Source of the DNA: Legionella birminghamensis
Lineage (GTDB): Bacteria; Pseudomonadota; Gammaproteobacteria; Legionellales; Legionellaceae
Reading direction: 5' to 3'
Length of the DNA stretch: 64,000 bases
NCBI RefSeq assembly: GCF_900452515.1
Contig: NZ_UGNW01000001.1
Location: forward strand, 3,369,501-3,433,500
The notes under the pieces were generated by a model. The model did not search any database and was not told the origin of the DNA. It was given only the letters and a program-made list of their open reading frames with translations. The translations under genes and the position numbers were made by a program. Below, one piece after another: positions 26,554 to 34,826 of this stretch; position 1 is the first letter of the stretch, and each line of letters starts with the position of its first letter.

Positions 26554-27882
26554 TTAAACCTCATTCTCTTTAGCAATCGGTGTAATCCTGACTTTGGCGA
26601 TTCGCGCCCCTTGCATCTGCTCGATCCTCGCAACAAAATCGGCAAAGACAATGGTTTCACCGTCGGTCGGAACCGAGCCCAGCTGATGTAAAATCAAACC
26701 GGCAATCGTGGCCGCCTCTTCTTCCTGCTCTTCCGTCAAGGTTAATTCCTTGTGTAAAGCACGCTCTATGGTGTAGAGGGGACAATCCCCTTTTACTGTA
26801 AACGAACCATCTTTTTGTTCCACCCAGGCATCCTGGGTTTTGTGGAATTCATCTTTAATCACCCCGAGAACCAGGTGCAAGAGATTATCAAGGGTAATAA
26901 ATCCAATAATTCCCCCCTGACGACTGACAATGAGGGCAAAGTGCGGCATTCCTTCCTGGAATCTGCGAAGTAAAACCAATGCGGGCATGCGATAGGATAC
27001 TCTGGGTATAGGTCTCACCAACTTCTGCAGATTGAGCATTGGGCCTTCTTCAGTAGTGTGCAGTAAGAGTTGCAAATCTTTGACATGTAAAAGACCAATA
27101 ATCTTTTTGGTTTTTTGATCAAACACAGGATAACGACTGTAACGATAACGATTCAAAATCTCCAGAAGGCTGGTTTTCTCAATAGGATTAGGCAATTTAA
27201 TCATATCATTAGAGGATTGCATGACATCGTCTGCCCGCAGATCAGCCAGCTCTAAAGTCTGCGCCAGAATATTGCTTTCCTGGGAGCTGAGTTCGCCATG
27301 CTGCTGGCTGGAACGCAGGATCAGTTTGATTTCCTCACTCGAATGCGATTGTTCACCAGGATGGACGACATCCAGCCCGAGCAGTCTCAGAAAAAGATTA
27401 GAAGAATAATTCAAGGCCCAGATGATCGGAAACATGAGCCAGTAAAAATAATATAAAGGGGCTGCAGTCCATAAGGAAATCTGCTCACTCTGCCGAATAG
27501 CCAGGGATTTTGGCATTAGCTCGCCCACCACAATGTGCAAAAAAGAGAGCAGGGAAAAGGCAAATATAAAACTGACAAACTCAATCAAACCCTGGCTTTC
27601 AATACCCAGCTGATGCAAGACAGGGGCGATTAGTTCAGAAAAAGCCGGCTCCCCAATCCATCCAAGACCAAGTGATGCCAAGGTAATCCCCAGCTGACAG
27701 GCCGAAAGATAAGCATCGAGCTGGCTGTGGACCTTGGCCAGTATACGTCCGCGCCATGGGTATTCTTCCGCAATAATTGCAGCACGCGTTGTTCTCAAAC
27801 GAACCATACCAAACTCAGCCGCGACAAAAAACGCGTTCAGCAGAACCAGAAGAAAGGCAGCAGCAATTAACAGTATGGTCAT
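26554..27882 (-). CDS. HlyC/CorC-type membrane protein (DUF21-CBS-CorC)
   Basis: A 442-residue protein with the full CNNM/CorC layout. The N-terminal DUF21 domain with three to four membrane helices comes first (about 1-190, including AEFGMVRLRTTRA and LGWIGEPAFSELI). A pair of CBS domains follows (about 205-330, with the internal YRYSRYPVF segment), then the small C-terminal CorC_HlyC domain (about 345-435). Family members transport or sense magnesium/cobalt or affect membrane integrity; the old name hemolysin is misleading. The stop of coq7 at 27888 is only 5 bp upstream of this gene's start, so the two are co-transcribed as coq7 then this gene. Confidence 0.9.
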   Translation of the reverse strand: MTILLIAAAFLLVLLNAFFVAAEFGMVRLRTTRAAIIAEEYPWRGRILAKVHSQLDAYLSACQLGITLASLGLGWIGEPAFSELIAPVLHQLGIESQGLIEFVSFIFAFSLLSFLHIVVGELMPKSLAIRQSEQISLWTAAPLYYFYWLMFPIIWALNYSSNLFLRLLGLDVVHPGEQSHSSEEIKLILRSSQQHGELSSQESNILAQTLELADLRADDVMQSSNDMIKLPNPIEKTSLLEILNRYRYSRYPVFDQKTKKIIGLLHVKDLQLLLHTTEEGPMLNLQKLVRPIPRVSYRMPALVLLRRFQEGMPHFALIVSRQGGIIGFITLDNLLHLVLGVIKDEFHKTQDAWVEQKDGSFTVKGDCPLYTIERALHKELTLTEEQEEEAATIAGLILHQLGSVPTDGETIVFADFVARIEQMQGARIAKVRITPIAKENEV

Positions 27883-27887
27883 GATTA

Positions 27888-28529
27888 TTAAATATAATAA
27901 GCGGTTTTAGTCATTAGTTCAGAGACCATGGACATTATTCTTTTAACTGGCAGGGGTAGATCCATGGCCCCGGCTTCAAGTGCCTCATGGGCATGATTCG
28001 CTTCATCGCGCTCCATCTCTTCAATAATGACCCGGCTTTTATTGTCTTGAGGCGGCAATCGTTTTAAATGACTTTTGAGATGTGCAGAAACCTGATTTTC
28101 TGTTTCAGCCAGGAATCCCAGACTCACTTTATCACCCGCGAAACCCGCGAGAGCCCCTAACATCAGCGAACCCAGATACCAGAAAGGATTTAAAAGGCTG
28201 GGCTCGCTTCCCAGTTCTTTTAAACGCTGTTCACACCAGGCTAGATGATCTACTTCCTCGCTGGCCGCCTGCTTCATTTGTTCGCGAACATGGGCCAGAT
28301 TGGCTGTTAATGCCTGCCCCTGGTATAAGGCCTGGGCACACACTTCCCCTGCATGATTCACCCGCATCAACCCGGCCACATGTTTTCTTTCCTGCATGTT
28401 TAAATGCGGCTCCATCAAGTCTTGTGCCGGCGAAGCCCTTGCTGCTTCGCGTTTTTCCGGAGGCAAGAGAGTTCGAATTGCCGTATCAATCTGAGTAAGG
28501 CATTGATCAAGCAAGTTGAAATACCGCAT
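27888..28529 (-). CDS. coq7: Demethoxyubiquinone hydroxylase Coq7
   Basis: A 213-residue ferritin-like di-iron hydroxylase that performs one of the last ring hydroxylations in ubiquinone synthesis at the inner membrane. The iron ligands are complete: NHAGEVCAQALYQGQ (Glu), the EEVDHLAWCEQRL box (Glu-x-x-His) and EMERDEANHAHEAL (Glu and Glu-x-x-His) near the C-terminus. A hydrophobic segment (about 115-130) suits membrane attachment. It precedes the CorC-like gene by 5 bp. Confidence 0.95.
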   Translation of the reverse strand: MRYFNLLDQCLTQIDTAIRTLLPPEKREAARASPAQDLMEPHLNMQERKHVAGLMRVNHAGEVCAQALYQGQALTANLAHVREQMKQAASEEVDHLAWCEQRLKELGSEPSLLNPFWYLGSLMLGALAGFAGDKVSLGFLAETENQVSAHLKSHLKRLPPQDNKSRVIIEEMERDEANHAHEALEAGAMDLPLPVKRIMSMVSELMTKTAYYI

Positions 28530-28685
28530 GATATTGTCCAGTTGATAGTTCGATTATGTATTATGTTAGCCTTTTTACCGCTGTAATACGAGTCCAAAAA
28601 AGCTTGATCCATAAAGCGCACCAAGCATTCTACAGAAAAAATACTGGGCTAAACTATATGAATAGCCCCACTTCTAAATATGACC

Positions 28686-28877
28686 ATGGATACCGACGCA
28701 CTTAAGAAGCTGAAAGAAAAAAGAGGAAACTCCTCCGGGGAACAGGATATTGATGCCCTGTTCAGACAGACTAATGAATTGCAGGATCAGGAACTTGCAA
28801 AGAAAGAAGAGCAGCGCGAGAAATACAATCCCTTTGCCGAAGATGAATTTGAAAGCTTTAACCCCGATGAAAATTAG
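28686..28877 (+). CDS. Small charged protein of unknown function
   Basis: A short (about 63 residues) very hydrophilic protein, rich in Lys, Glu, Gln and Asp, predicted to be helical or disordered (KKLKEKRG at the start, EDEFESFNPDEN at the end). It has no cysteine and no membrane segment. An ATG at 28680, two codons earlier, is equally possible. It is followed by a DUF1328 gene about 85 bp downstream. I do not recognise a family. Confidence 0.6.
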   Translation: MDTDALKKLKEKRGNSSGEQDIDALFRQTNELQDQELAKKEEQREKYNPFAEDEFESFNPDEN

Positions 28878-28963
28878 TGAATTTTACTAGTTGGAATTAT
28901 TTGACTATCATTTAAATGTAGGGGCATTCATTGAATGCCAGAACTTAAGATAGGGAGATCTCT

Positions 28964-29146
28964 ATGTTAGGATGGGCTCTTATTTTTCTGGTGATTGCGA
29001 TTATCGCAGGCGCCTTTGGATTTGGTGGAATTGCATCAACAGCAACCAGTATCGCTAAAATTTTATTTTTCCTGTTCCTGGTTATTTTCGTTGTATTACT
29101 GATTTTGAACCTGTTTGGCGGCGGCGGAGCGCCTCCTCCGGTTTAA
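28964..29146 (+). CDS. DUF1328 small inner-membrane protein (YtjA-like)
   Basis: A 60-residue protein made almost entirely of two membrane helices: [20 protein letters not shown], then a [17 protein letters not shown] segment, ending in a Gly/Pro tail. The pattern is that of DUF1328/YtjA, small membrane proteins often found with stress-related genes. Function is unknown. It has a good ribosome-binding site (AGGGAG at 28952-28957) and is followed at once by a strong terminator, so it ends its transcript. Confidence 0.88.
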   Translation: MLGWALIFLVIAIIAGAFGFGGIASTATSIAKILFFLFLVIFVVLLILNLFGGGGAPPPV

Positions 29147-29157
29147 TAGCACACCCA

Positions 29158-29183
29158 AAAGACACCTTCGGGTGTCTTTTTTT
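29158..29183 (+). terminator. Rho-independent terminator
   Basis: GACACC, a TTCG tetraloop and GGTGTC (29161-29176) form a stable hairpin. A-tract AAA precedes and TTTTTTT (29177-29183) follows, so it is canonical for the DUF1328 transcript and, because of the flanking A-run, may act weakly in the other direction. Confidence 0.9.
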
Positions 29184-29237
29184 ATTCAGTTATGAACTCC
29201 CGCACACGCAACTCGTATCCGCGGCCTGGCCTCATGC

Positions 29238-29346
29238 CTACACAAATGCATTAGAAATATCGAATACCCGCGGTTAATGCCCATAGCTATCTACACAAGT
29301 GCATGAGAATTAAAAGCTATCGAATCCACGCAGCCGCGGGGATTCG
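29238..29346. repeat. Degenerate MITE-like repeats, copy E
   Basis: Two broken end fragments stand in tandem: CTACACAAATGCA followed by CGAATACCCGCGG (29238-29273), and CTACACAAGTGCATGAG followed by CGAATCCACGCAGCC...GGATTCG (29290-29346). The second shows that the conserved outer flank CTACACAAGTGCATGAG plus AATTAAAAGCTAT belongs to the element, since it is shared with copies A and F. The remainder of 29184-29421 has no gene. Confidence 0.7.
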
Positions 29347-29421
29347 GGCGGGGAAAACATTTGTGTAGGGGTCGTTGCGCGAGTTTAGTAGGCCTGCACG
29401 GGGAAACCTTAGCGAAGCTGA

Positions 29422-30123
29422 TCAAGCATTAAAAAGCATTTGCAGCTGAGCCGTTAACTGCCCATACCCCGCCTCGATATTAATGTAATTTTCCCTACCG
29501 AGAAAATAGGAAAGAGAACCATCGTCCTGCGCTTTATCCGATTGTAATGCGACATTAAACGCCAGACGTTTCAGCCGGGCAAATTCCTCTTCCCGGGTCA
29601 CAAAGAAAAAATTGCGAAAATTGGAATTGCGCAGGTAGTTTAAGGCCTTTGCATCCAGAGCCAGTGGGTGTTTGGGAAAATACTCGCGGATGGAATAGCC
29701 CTGATTATTATGAACAGCAATCACTTTACCTGGAGGAATTAACTCAAGAATCGTTTTGGCAAAACGTTTAACTTCCTGGTGTGCAGCCAGTGAATATTTC
29801 CCATATTGTGATAAGGTCTTCTTTATACCCGTATCAGTAAATATACGGTTGGGATCAAATTCATAGCGGTCTTTTTTGATGTAAAAAACAATGTTGCGCT
29901 TCCCTGAATGACGCAGGGTAATTAAAGTACCTCCATTGGAATCGACATAGAGCTTGGCCGCCTGCAGCGCAGTATTTTCATTTTCATGCAGATGCACCAG
30001 TGTTTTCCCTTGACCTGCCTGCTTGATAATTTGAATTTTAGTTACATCACCAATTGTGAACGTATGAATTTCGGTATGAAAAATTCCAGTAAACAAAAAA
30101 TAAAGATAGCTGAAATAAATCAT
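29422..30123 (-). CDS. Protein of unknown function with a metallopeptidase-like HxxE pattern
   Basis: A 233-residue protein with a hydrophobic start (MIYFSYLYFLFTGIF) that may be a signal peptide or anchor. Three spaced motifs stand out: VHLHENENTA near residue 45, VIAVHNN near residue 137 and YINIEAGYG near residue 216. A His-x-x-Glu, a later His and a C-terminal Glu are how M14-type and related zinc carboxypeptidases are arranged, so a zinc hydrolase is possible. I cannot name the family. It is divergent from a Fur-box-preceded gene and could share that regulation. Confidence 0.6.
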   Translation of the reverse strand: MIYFSYLYFLFTGIFHTEIHTFTIGDVTKIQIIKQAGQGKTLVHLHENENTALQAAKLYVDSNGGTLITLRHSGKRNIVFYIKKDRYEFDPNRIFTDTGIKKTLSQYGKYSLAAHQEVKRFAKTILELIPPGKVIAVHNNQGYSIREYFPKHPLALDAKALNYLRNSNFRNFFFVTREEEFARLKRLAFNVALQSDKAQDDGSLSYFLGRENYINIEAGYGQLTAQLQMLFNA

Positions 30124-30206
30124 GATAGGTCCATTAATTTCCCAATGGGCAAATTTTATACTTTTCCTCGTAAAAAAGCATTAGGAAAATGATGAAAAAT
30201 TCAATT

Positions 30207-30225
30207 GCAAATGATTATCATTCCT
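30207..30225. promoter_or_regulatory. Candidate Fur box
   Basis: GCAAATGATTATCATTCCT contains the palindromic core AATGATTATCATT, a close match to the gammaproteobacterial Fur site (GATAATGATTATCATTATC). It lies between two divergent genes, about 37 bp before the ATG at 30262 and about 84 bp before the start at 30123, in a position where bound Fur would block transcription when iron is plentiful. Confidence 0.7.
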
Positions 30226-30261
30226 GTATGATTAGTGATTTTTCATTTAAATGGATTTAAC

Positions 30262-30684
30262 ATGAGTTTGCCTGGCATCTGCCTGCTGGCCCTGTGTACA
30301 TCCTCTTTCGCTTTTTCACCCCATTGTGGAGTCCACACCTGGCATGACATCCGTGCCTTCGAAGGCAATTGGAAAATTAGCTTACGAATGATTAGCCAGG
30401 AGGGAGCGCTGGTCGATTCATCCTGTCAGCCGGTTAATGAATTCAAAATTAACCCCGCCCAGGGATTACGATATGGATTTGGCTTTTCAGGCGATGCAAG
30501 TTTTGATATTGCCTACACCATTACAGCCATTAAGGAAAAGCCCGGTTTTGAATCACAAACCTGCGTTTTTGTAGTAACCGCAAATGGTCCAGCCCAACCG
30601 GACATTCACGCACTGGCTTATCATGGGGCGCACTGCGACTGGAAAGTGGTGCCTGGAATCGGCGAAGATTTTACGGTAAGTTAG
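30262..30684 (+). CDS. Exported protein of unknown function behind a Fur box
   Basis: About 140 residues with a signal peptide (MSLPGICLLALCTSSFAF) and four cysteines in the mature part. The body is beta-rich (NWKISLRMIS; AYTITAIKEK). No metal or catalytic motif is clear. The ATG at 30262 is preferred to the GTG at 30235 because the signal peptide then begins properly. The Fur-like palindrome just upstream suggests expression under iron limitation, so a role in iron handling is a fair guess but only that. Confidence 0.65.
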   Translation: MSLPGICLLALCTSSFAFSPHCGVHTWHDIRAFEGNWKISLRMISQEGALVDSSCQPVNEFKINPAQGLRYGFGFSGDASFDIAYTITAIKEKPGFESQTCVFVVTANGPAQPDIHALAYHGAHCDWKVVPGIGEDFTVS

Positions 30685-30687
30685 GCT

Positions 30688-30711
30688 GTAGGCTGGGCTA
30701 CGCAGCCTGGC
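30688..30711. repeat. Short REP-like palindrome
   Basis: GTAGGCTGGGCTACGCAGCC followed by TGGC is a diverged member of the GCTGGGCT...AGCCCAGC family, sitting 3 bp after the stop codon of the preceding gene. It may act as a transcript-end hairpin. Confidence 0.55.
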
Positions 30712-30741
30712 AGTCAGTTTTAATTTAAAACAGGAGAGAAT

Positions 30742-31704
30742 ATGTCTCTACTGAAATCAGGATTTGCCGGTATCGGTACTGCATCAGGAGTTGCCTGGCC
30801 ATTTTTTGGCCTTATCGTCTCTATTTTCGTCCTGACAACGGGAGGAGGTTTTGCGCTGGCTTTAGGGGCTGTAAGCGCTGTACTTTTTGTCTTGGTCTCC
30901 ATCCCTGTGTTCTATTGGACTTATCAGCATTTTAAAAAAAAAGAAGATAAGCTGGCGGAGCGATTTATAAAATATTCCCAGGAGTTTTCCGATCAACTCT
31001 CCCAGCTGATTGCTCATGCGCAACTTGCCTATCAAAAACAGTGTGAAACTGAGCCTGAATTTAATCAGGACTTTTATAGTTTTCTCAAAAGAAGGCTGAA
31101 AGAAAAAGCCTGCCAGCCGGAGAGGGATTGCACCTTCATCCTTGAATTCATGGCTTATCTAAAACAGGATAAGCAGCAATGGTTGCGCATATTGACCCTT
31201 CGCGGTGATGAAGGTAAAAAGGCTCTGAAAAAGAATCTTGATGAGTACCTGCTGCTTGTGTTTTATTCACAGCAGGCAAAGGTTTTAAGTGCCAGTTCAA
31301 AAACAGAGGTCGCATTTACTGTATTCACCGGTGCTTTTGGTTCTGTGGCGGGCTTTTGCTCGGGATTTTCAGGCCTGCTATACAGCATGGGCTTATTTGC
31401 CGGATTTGGCAGTTTTCCGGTTCTCGGGCTGGGCATTCTGGTTTTTGCCATTGGTGTTGCTATTTCTGCCGCCTCTCTGGCAGTGGCGGTGGCTGACGGG
31501 CAGGAGCGAACAAAATGGTTATATAAAACACTGAAGACCTCTGGCCGGGATTTACAAGAATTGCAGGATGAGCCACTGTATTCTTTTGAAAAATCAGAGC
31601 AGCAACAAGAGCCCCCCCACTATCGCAGGCTAGGCTGCAAAGCCCAGCCGCACAGGCCTCCAGAAGAACACAGCGCTGGGTTTTACAGCCCAGCCTACAA
31701 CTAA
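30742..31704 (+). CDS. Four-helix membrane protein of unknown function
   Basis: A 320-residue protein with two hydrophobic hairpins, at about 12-62 and 190-255, separated by a charged helical domain (about 65-185). The design resembles the effector-like membrane proteins elsewhere in the window, but it lacks a clear acidic tail. Its last 28 residues (from [11 protein letters not shown] to GFYSPAYN) are coded by two copies of the dispersed REP-like palindrome, so the original C-terminus has been replaced or extended. yacG begins 11 bp downstream. No family is recognised. Confidence 0.7.
   Translation: MSLLKSGFAGIGTASGVAWPFFGLIVSIFVLTTGGGFALALGAVSAVLFVLVSIPVFYWTYQHFKKKEDKLAERFIKYSQEFSDQLSQLIAHAQLAYQKQCETEPEFNQDFYSFLKRRLKEKACQPERDCTFILEFMAYLKQDKQQWLRILTLRGDEGKKALKKNLDEYLLLVFYSQQAKVLSASSKTEVAFTVFTGAFGSVAGFCSGFSGLLYSMGLFAGFGSFPVLGLGILVFAIGVAISAASLAVAVADGQERTKWLYKTLKTSGRDLQELQDEPLYSFEKSEQQQEPPHYRRLGCKAQPHRPPEEHSAGFYSPAYN
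31625..31700. repeat. Double REP-like palindrome inside a coding sequence
   Basis: Two family copies lie head to tail: GCAGGCTAGGCTGCAAAGCC followed by CAGC (31625-31648), and GCGCTGGGTTTTACAGCCCA followed by GCCTAC (31673-31698). They make up the 3' end of the preceding reading frame, a rare case of this repeat being translated. Confidence 0.65.
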
Positions 31705-31715
31705 GGTACAATATT

Positions 31716-31904
31716 ATGCAAAACCAGCAAAAAATTACCTGCCCAACCTGCGGCAAAGCAAATACCTGGACCCTGGACAATACCTATCGCCCTTTTTGCT
31801 CTGATCGCTGTAAATTAATCGACCTGGGCGAATGGGCAGCAGAAACGCGCAAAATTCCTGGGACGCCGGTTTATCCGCAGCCGCAAGATGAGAACGATGA
31901 CTGA
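31716..31904 (+). CDS. yacG: DNA gyrase inhibitor YacG
   Basis: A 62-residue zinc protein with the YacG four-cysteine site: CPTCG (Cys9, Cys12) and FCSDRCK (Cys28, Cys32), then the conserved [10 protein letters not shown]. YacG binds GyrB and blocks DNA gyrase activity in E. coli. In many gammaproteobacteria it lies by coaE and the type IV pilus gene pilD; here it is isolated behind a lineage-specific membrane gene, so its usual context has been lost. Confidence 0.93.
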   Translation: MQNQQKITCPTCGKANTWTLDNTYRPFCSDRCKLIDLGEWAAETRKIPGTPVYPQPQDENDD

Positions 31905-31933
31905 TTAATACCCGGGGCTTTATAAACATCTCA

Positions 31934-31956
31934 AGCTGGGCTAAAGCCCAGCCTAC
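31934..31956. repeat. Short REP-like palindrome
   Basis: AGCTGGGCTAAAGCCCAGCC followed by TAC forms a perfect hairpin with a 3-base loop between the convergent yacG and SulP transporter genes. It could end transcription from both sides. Confidence 0.6.
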
Positions 31957-31975
31957 AACTGACGGTTAACCGGCC

Positions 31976-33610
31976 TTATTTCACCGCAGCAATTGCCTTA
32001 GCAATATCTGGCAGTATATTTGCAGCTCCAATTAAATGTTCAACACCAGCCTTTTCCAGCTTGGGTTTTACCCTGTTATTGGCACCGGACAGAATTACCT
32101 TAACCCCACGTCGGTGAAGATTATGAATTGCTTCTTTCAAGGTCTGCAGACCGGTAATGTCAATGAATGGCACCCAGCGCAGATGAATAATGAGCACCTT
32201 CGGATCCGTATGGGTGGCCGCCAGGGCGTGCTCAAAGTTTTCCACAGCCGCAAAAAAGAAGGGACCTTCGACAGTGTAAACCTGAATTCCCGCCGGCAAT
32301 TTATCAATGCCATTTTCCTGTAACTCCTGCTGTATATCTTTTTCATCCGCTTCGCGGACTTCGACGCTTGCAGCCATTCGGCGAACAAAATGCAGCACCG
32401 CCAATATCACGCCGATATTTACCGCAATCACCAGATCGGCAAATACTGTCAATGCGAAAGTAACTAACAAAATAACAATATCAGCACGAGGCGCCTGCTT
32501 TAGCATCTTAATAAAATGACGTGCCTCACTCATATTCCAGGAAACTACAAACAGGATAGCAGCAAGAACTGCCAGAGGCACATTCACTGCCAAAGGCGCC
32601 AGCACCAGAATTATTAATACCAGCATTAAGGCATGAACTATCCCGGATAAAGGGCTATTTCCACCATTGCGAATATTGGTGGCGGTTCGGGCGATAGCGC
32701 CAGTTGCAGCGAACCCTCCGAGAAAAGGCGCAACCACGTTGGCTATTCCCTGTCCCATCAACTCCTGGTTGGAATTATGTTTGGTTCCCGCCATTCCGTC
32801 AGCTACGACCGCAGAAAGCAGGGACTCTATCGCACCCAGCATGGCAATCGTAAATGCCGGGCCGATCAATTCTATAATTCTGGCACTGGTGATTGGCGGA
32901 AAATTCAATGAAGGCAGCCCCTGGGGAATACCGCCAAATGCTTTGCCAATCGTATTAACGCCGTCAAACTGGAAGATAGCCTGCAAAGTGGTCGCAATCA
33001 CTAAAGCAATTAATGGTGCGGGAACCCGTTTCAGGAAAGATATCCGCGGTGCCACAATAAGGACTACTAATGAAAATACGGCAAGCACTGTGGTGGTCAA
33101 ATGCAACTGTGGCAGAGCCTGGATTAGCTGCCATAGCTTTTGATGAAAATGTTCGCCCGAAATAGCCGGCAAACCAAAGAAGTCCTTCCATTGCCCCACC
33201 CAGATGATGACTGCGATCCCGGCGGTAAAGCCGACAATCACCGGATCTGGGATAAATTTGATGATAACCCCCAGACGGGCAAGCCCGAGAAAGAAAAGCA
33301 TAACGCCGGCCATGATCGTGGCTATTTGCAGCCCGTCAATACCATATTTTGCAGTGATACCGGAAAGAATGACAATGAAAGCGCCGGTTGGCCCGGCAAT
33401 TTGCAAACGGCTGCCGCCAAATACTGAAACGAGAAAGCCGGCAACGATAGCAGTATAAATTCCCTGCTCCGGTTTGGCGCCGGAAGCAATGGCAAAGGCC
33501 ATCGCCAATGGGAGGGCAACTACACCGACAATAGAGCCTGAAATAATATTGGACAACCAGAACTTCCGGTTTAATAACCCGGCACGGTACGCTTCAAGAA
33601 TGGCAATCAT
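31976..33610 (-). CDS. SulP family anion transporter with STAS domain
   Basis: A 544-residue protein with about 11-14 hydrophobic helices. The SulP sequence marks are near the start (IVGVALPLAMAFAIASGAKP, then EQGIYTAIVAGF and the GPTGAF motif). A cytosolic STAS domain follows at about 435-540 (the PFIDITGLQTLKEAI segment is the classic STAS loop). Bacterial SulP proteins carry bicarbonate, sulfate or C4-dicarboxylates with sodium or protons; the substrate cannot be read from the sequence. Both halves are intact. Confidence 0.92.
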   Translation of the reverse strand: MIAILEAYRAGLLNRKFWLSNIISGSIVGVVALPLAMAFAIASGAKPEQGIYTAIVAGFLVSVFGGSRLQIAGPTGAFIVILSGITAKYGIDGLQIATIMAGVMLFFLGLARLGVIIKFIPDPVIVGFTAGIAVIIWVGQWKDFFGLPAISGEHFHQKLWQLIQALPQLHLTTTVLAVFSLVVLIVAPRISFLKRVPAPLIALVIATTLQAIFQFDGVNTIGKAFGGIPQGLPSLNFPPITSARIIELIGPAFTIAMLGAIESLLSAVVADGMAGTKHNSNQELMGQGIANVVAPFLGGFAATGAIARTATNIRNGGNSPLSGIVHALMLVLIILVLAPLAVNVPLAVLAAILFVVSWNMSEARHFIKMLKQAPRADIVILLVTFALTVFADLVIAVNIGVILAVLHFVRRMAASVEVREADEKDIQQELQENGIDKLPAGIQVYTVEGPFFFAAVENFEHALAATHTDPKVLIIHLRWVPFIDITGLQTLKEAIHNLHRRGVKVILSGANNRVKPKLEKAGVEHLIGAANILPDIAKAIAAVK

Positions 33611-33685
33611 GAATCACTCACTGGAATATAATTGTCCACAATTATATCCCATTGAAGAGATTCAGAACAGCGGCTTAACAAGAGA

Positions 33686-34825
33686 TTATGCCGGGAGTGA
33701 AATTTTCTGGTGAATTTTACCTCTTGTCTCCTGATAAACAGCGAGGCAAAGTCCGCAGAATAGCATATAACTGACGGCATATAAGAGGGATCCAAGCGGT
33801 GGAGAAAAGCTGCCAAACATGGACTGGGTCAGGTAATTTTTGGCATTTAGGCTTTGGCCTTCTCTTTCAAAGTGAATTAAAACCTGCAGCTTAAGCCCAA
33901 TGATGTGAAACATATACAGGGCAAGCGCATTCGCGCCAAAAAATTTAAACGCTCGACACCAGTTCTGTTTTTTCAGTATATCGATCAACCAGTAACATAA
34001 ACTGAAGGCAAAAATAGCCAGGCCTCCTGTCCATAAGACAAATGAGCTGGACCAGAGACTTTTGTTAATGGGAAATATAAATCCCCAGCCCCAACCGATA
34101 AGGCTGAGTATCAGGGCAAGGAAAAAAAGGGACTTCAGCCTGCTTTCCTCTTTGGCAGCTAGCAAAATGTGGGCCGTTATACAGCCAAGCAAGGTGGTGC
34201 CGATTGCCGGCAGGGTCGACAAAACGCCTTCAGGATCATAAAGCGGCTGGTATAAATGGGCCGCGGGAATCAGCAGCCTGTCGACATAGGCGGCAAGATT
34301 GGCTTGCGGGCTGAGATTACCAGCCCCGAATCCTGGAACTGGAAAATAACACATGAAAAGCCAGTAAGCGATTAAGATAACGCTGCCTATAAAAATCTGC
34401 AAACGGACGCTGGTTGAAATCTCTAAAAGGGCGGCAACCAGATAGCAAACGGCAATCCGCTGTAATACCCCTGAAATTCTCAAAGTCTCCCAGGCAAAAT
34501 GATTCGGGAAAACATTTAAAAACAAGCCGCATAAAAACAGGATAATACTGCGTTTAAACACCCTATACAGCAGCTGAGCTGATGTTAATCTTCCTTTACT
34601 GGCAGAGAGGGCAAATACTGTTGATACCCCCACCATAAACAGGAAAAATGGAAAAACCAGATCAGCCAGGCTGCAACCATTCCAAGGAGAATGGTTAAGA
34701 AATGCATAACTTTCTGCGTTGCCGGGGCAATTAACGATGATCATCAGCGCGACTGTTATTCCGCGAAACACATCCAGGGATAACAGCCGTACACGATTTT
34801 CGGCAGGGAGGGTCGAAACGGTCAA
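33686..34825 (-). CDS. NagX/HGSNAT-like membrane acyltransferase family (DUF5009)
   Basis: A 379-residue protein with about ten membrane helices. The family start is clear: RLLSLDVFRGITVALMIIVN with the conserved Asp-Val-Phe-Arg-Gly, then HSPWNGCSLADLVFPFFLF with the conserved W-x-G and DLVFPFF. Human HGSNAT transfers acetyl from cytosolic acetyl-CoA to glucosamine across the lysosomal membrane; bacterial NagX-type members are linked to amino-sugar use. Its start lies 1 bp after the nagZ stop, so it is translated from the nagZ message, which supports a role in peptidoglycan or amino-sugar recycling. Confidence 0.88.
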   Translation of the reverse strand: MTVSTLPAENRVRLLSLDVFRGITVALMIIVNCPGNAESYAFLNHSPWNGCSLADLVFPFFLFMVGVSTVFALSASKGRLTSAQLLYRVFKRSIILFLCGLFLNVFPNHFAWETLRISGVLQRIAVCYLVAALLEISTSVRLQIFIGSVILIAYWLFMCYFPVPGFGAGNLSPQANLAAYVDRLLIPAAHLYQPLYDPEGVLSTLPAIGTTLLGCITAHILLAAKEESRLKSLFFLALILSLIGWGWGFIFPINKSLWSSSFVLWTGGLAIFAFSLCYWLIDILKKQNWCRAFKFFGANALALYMFHIIGLKLQVLIHFEREGQSLNAKNYLTQSMFGSFSPPLGSLLYAVSYMLFCGLCLAVYQETRGKIHQKISLPA

Positions 34826-34826
34826 T

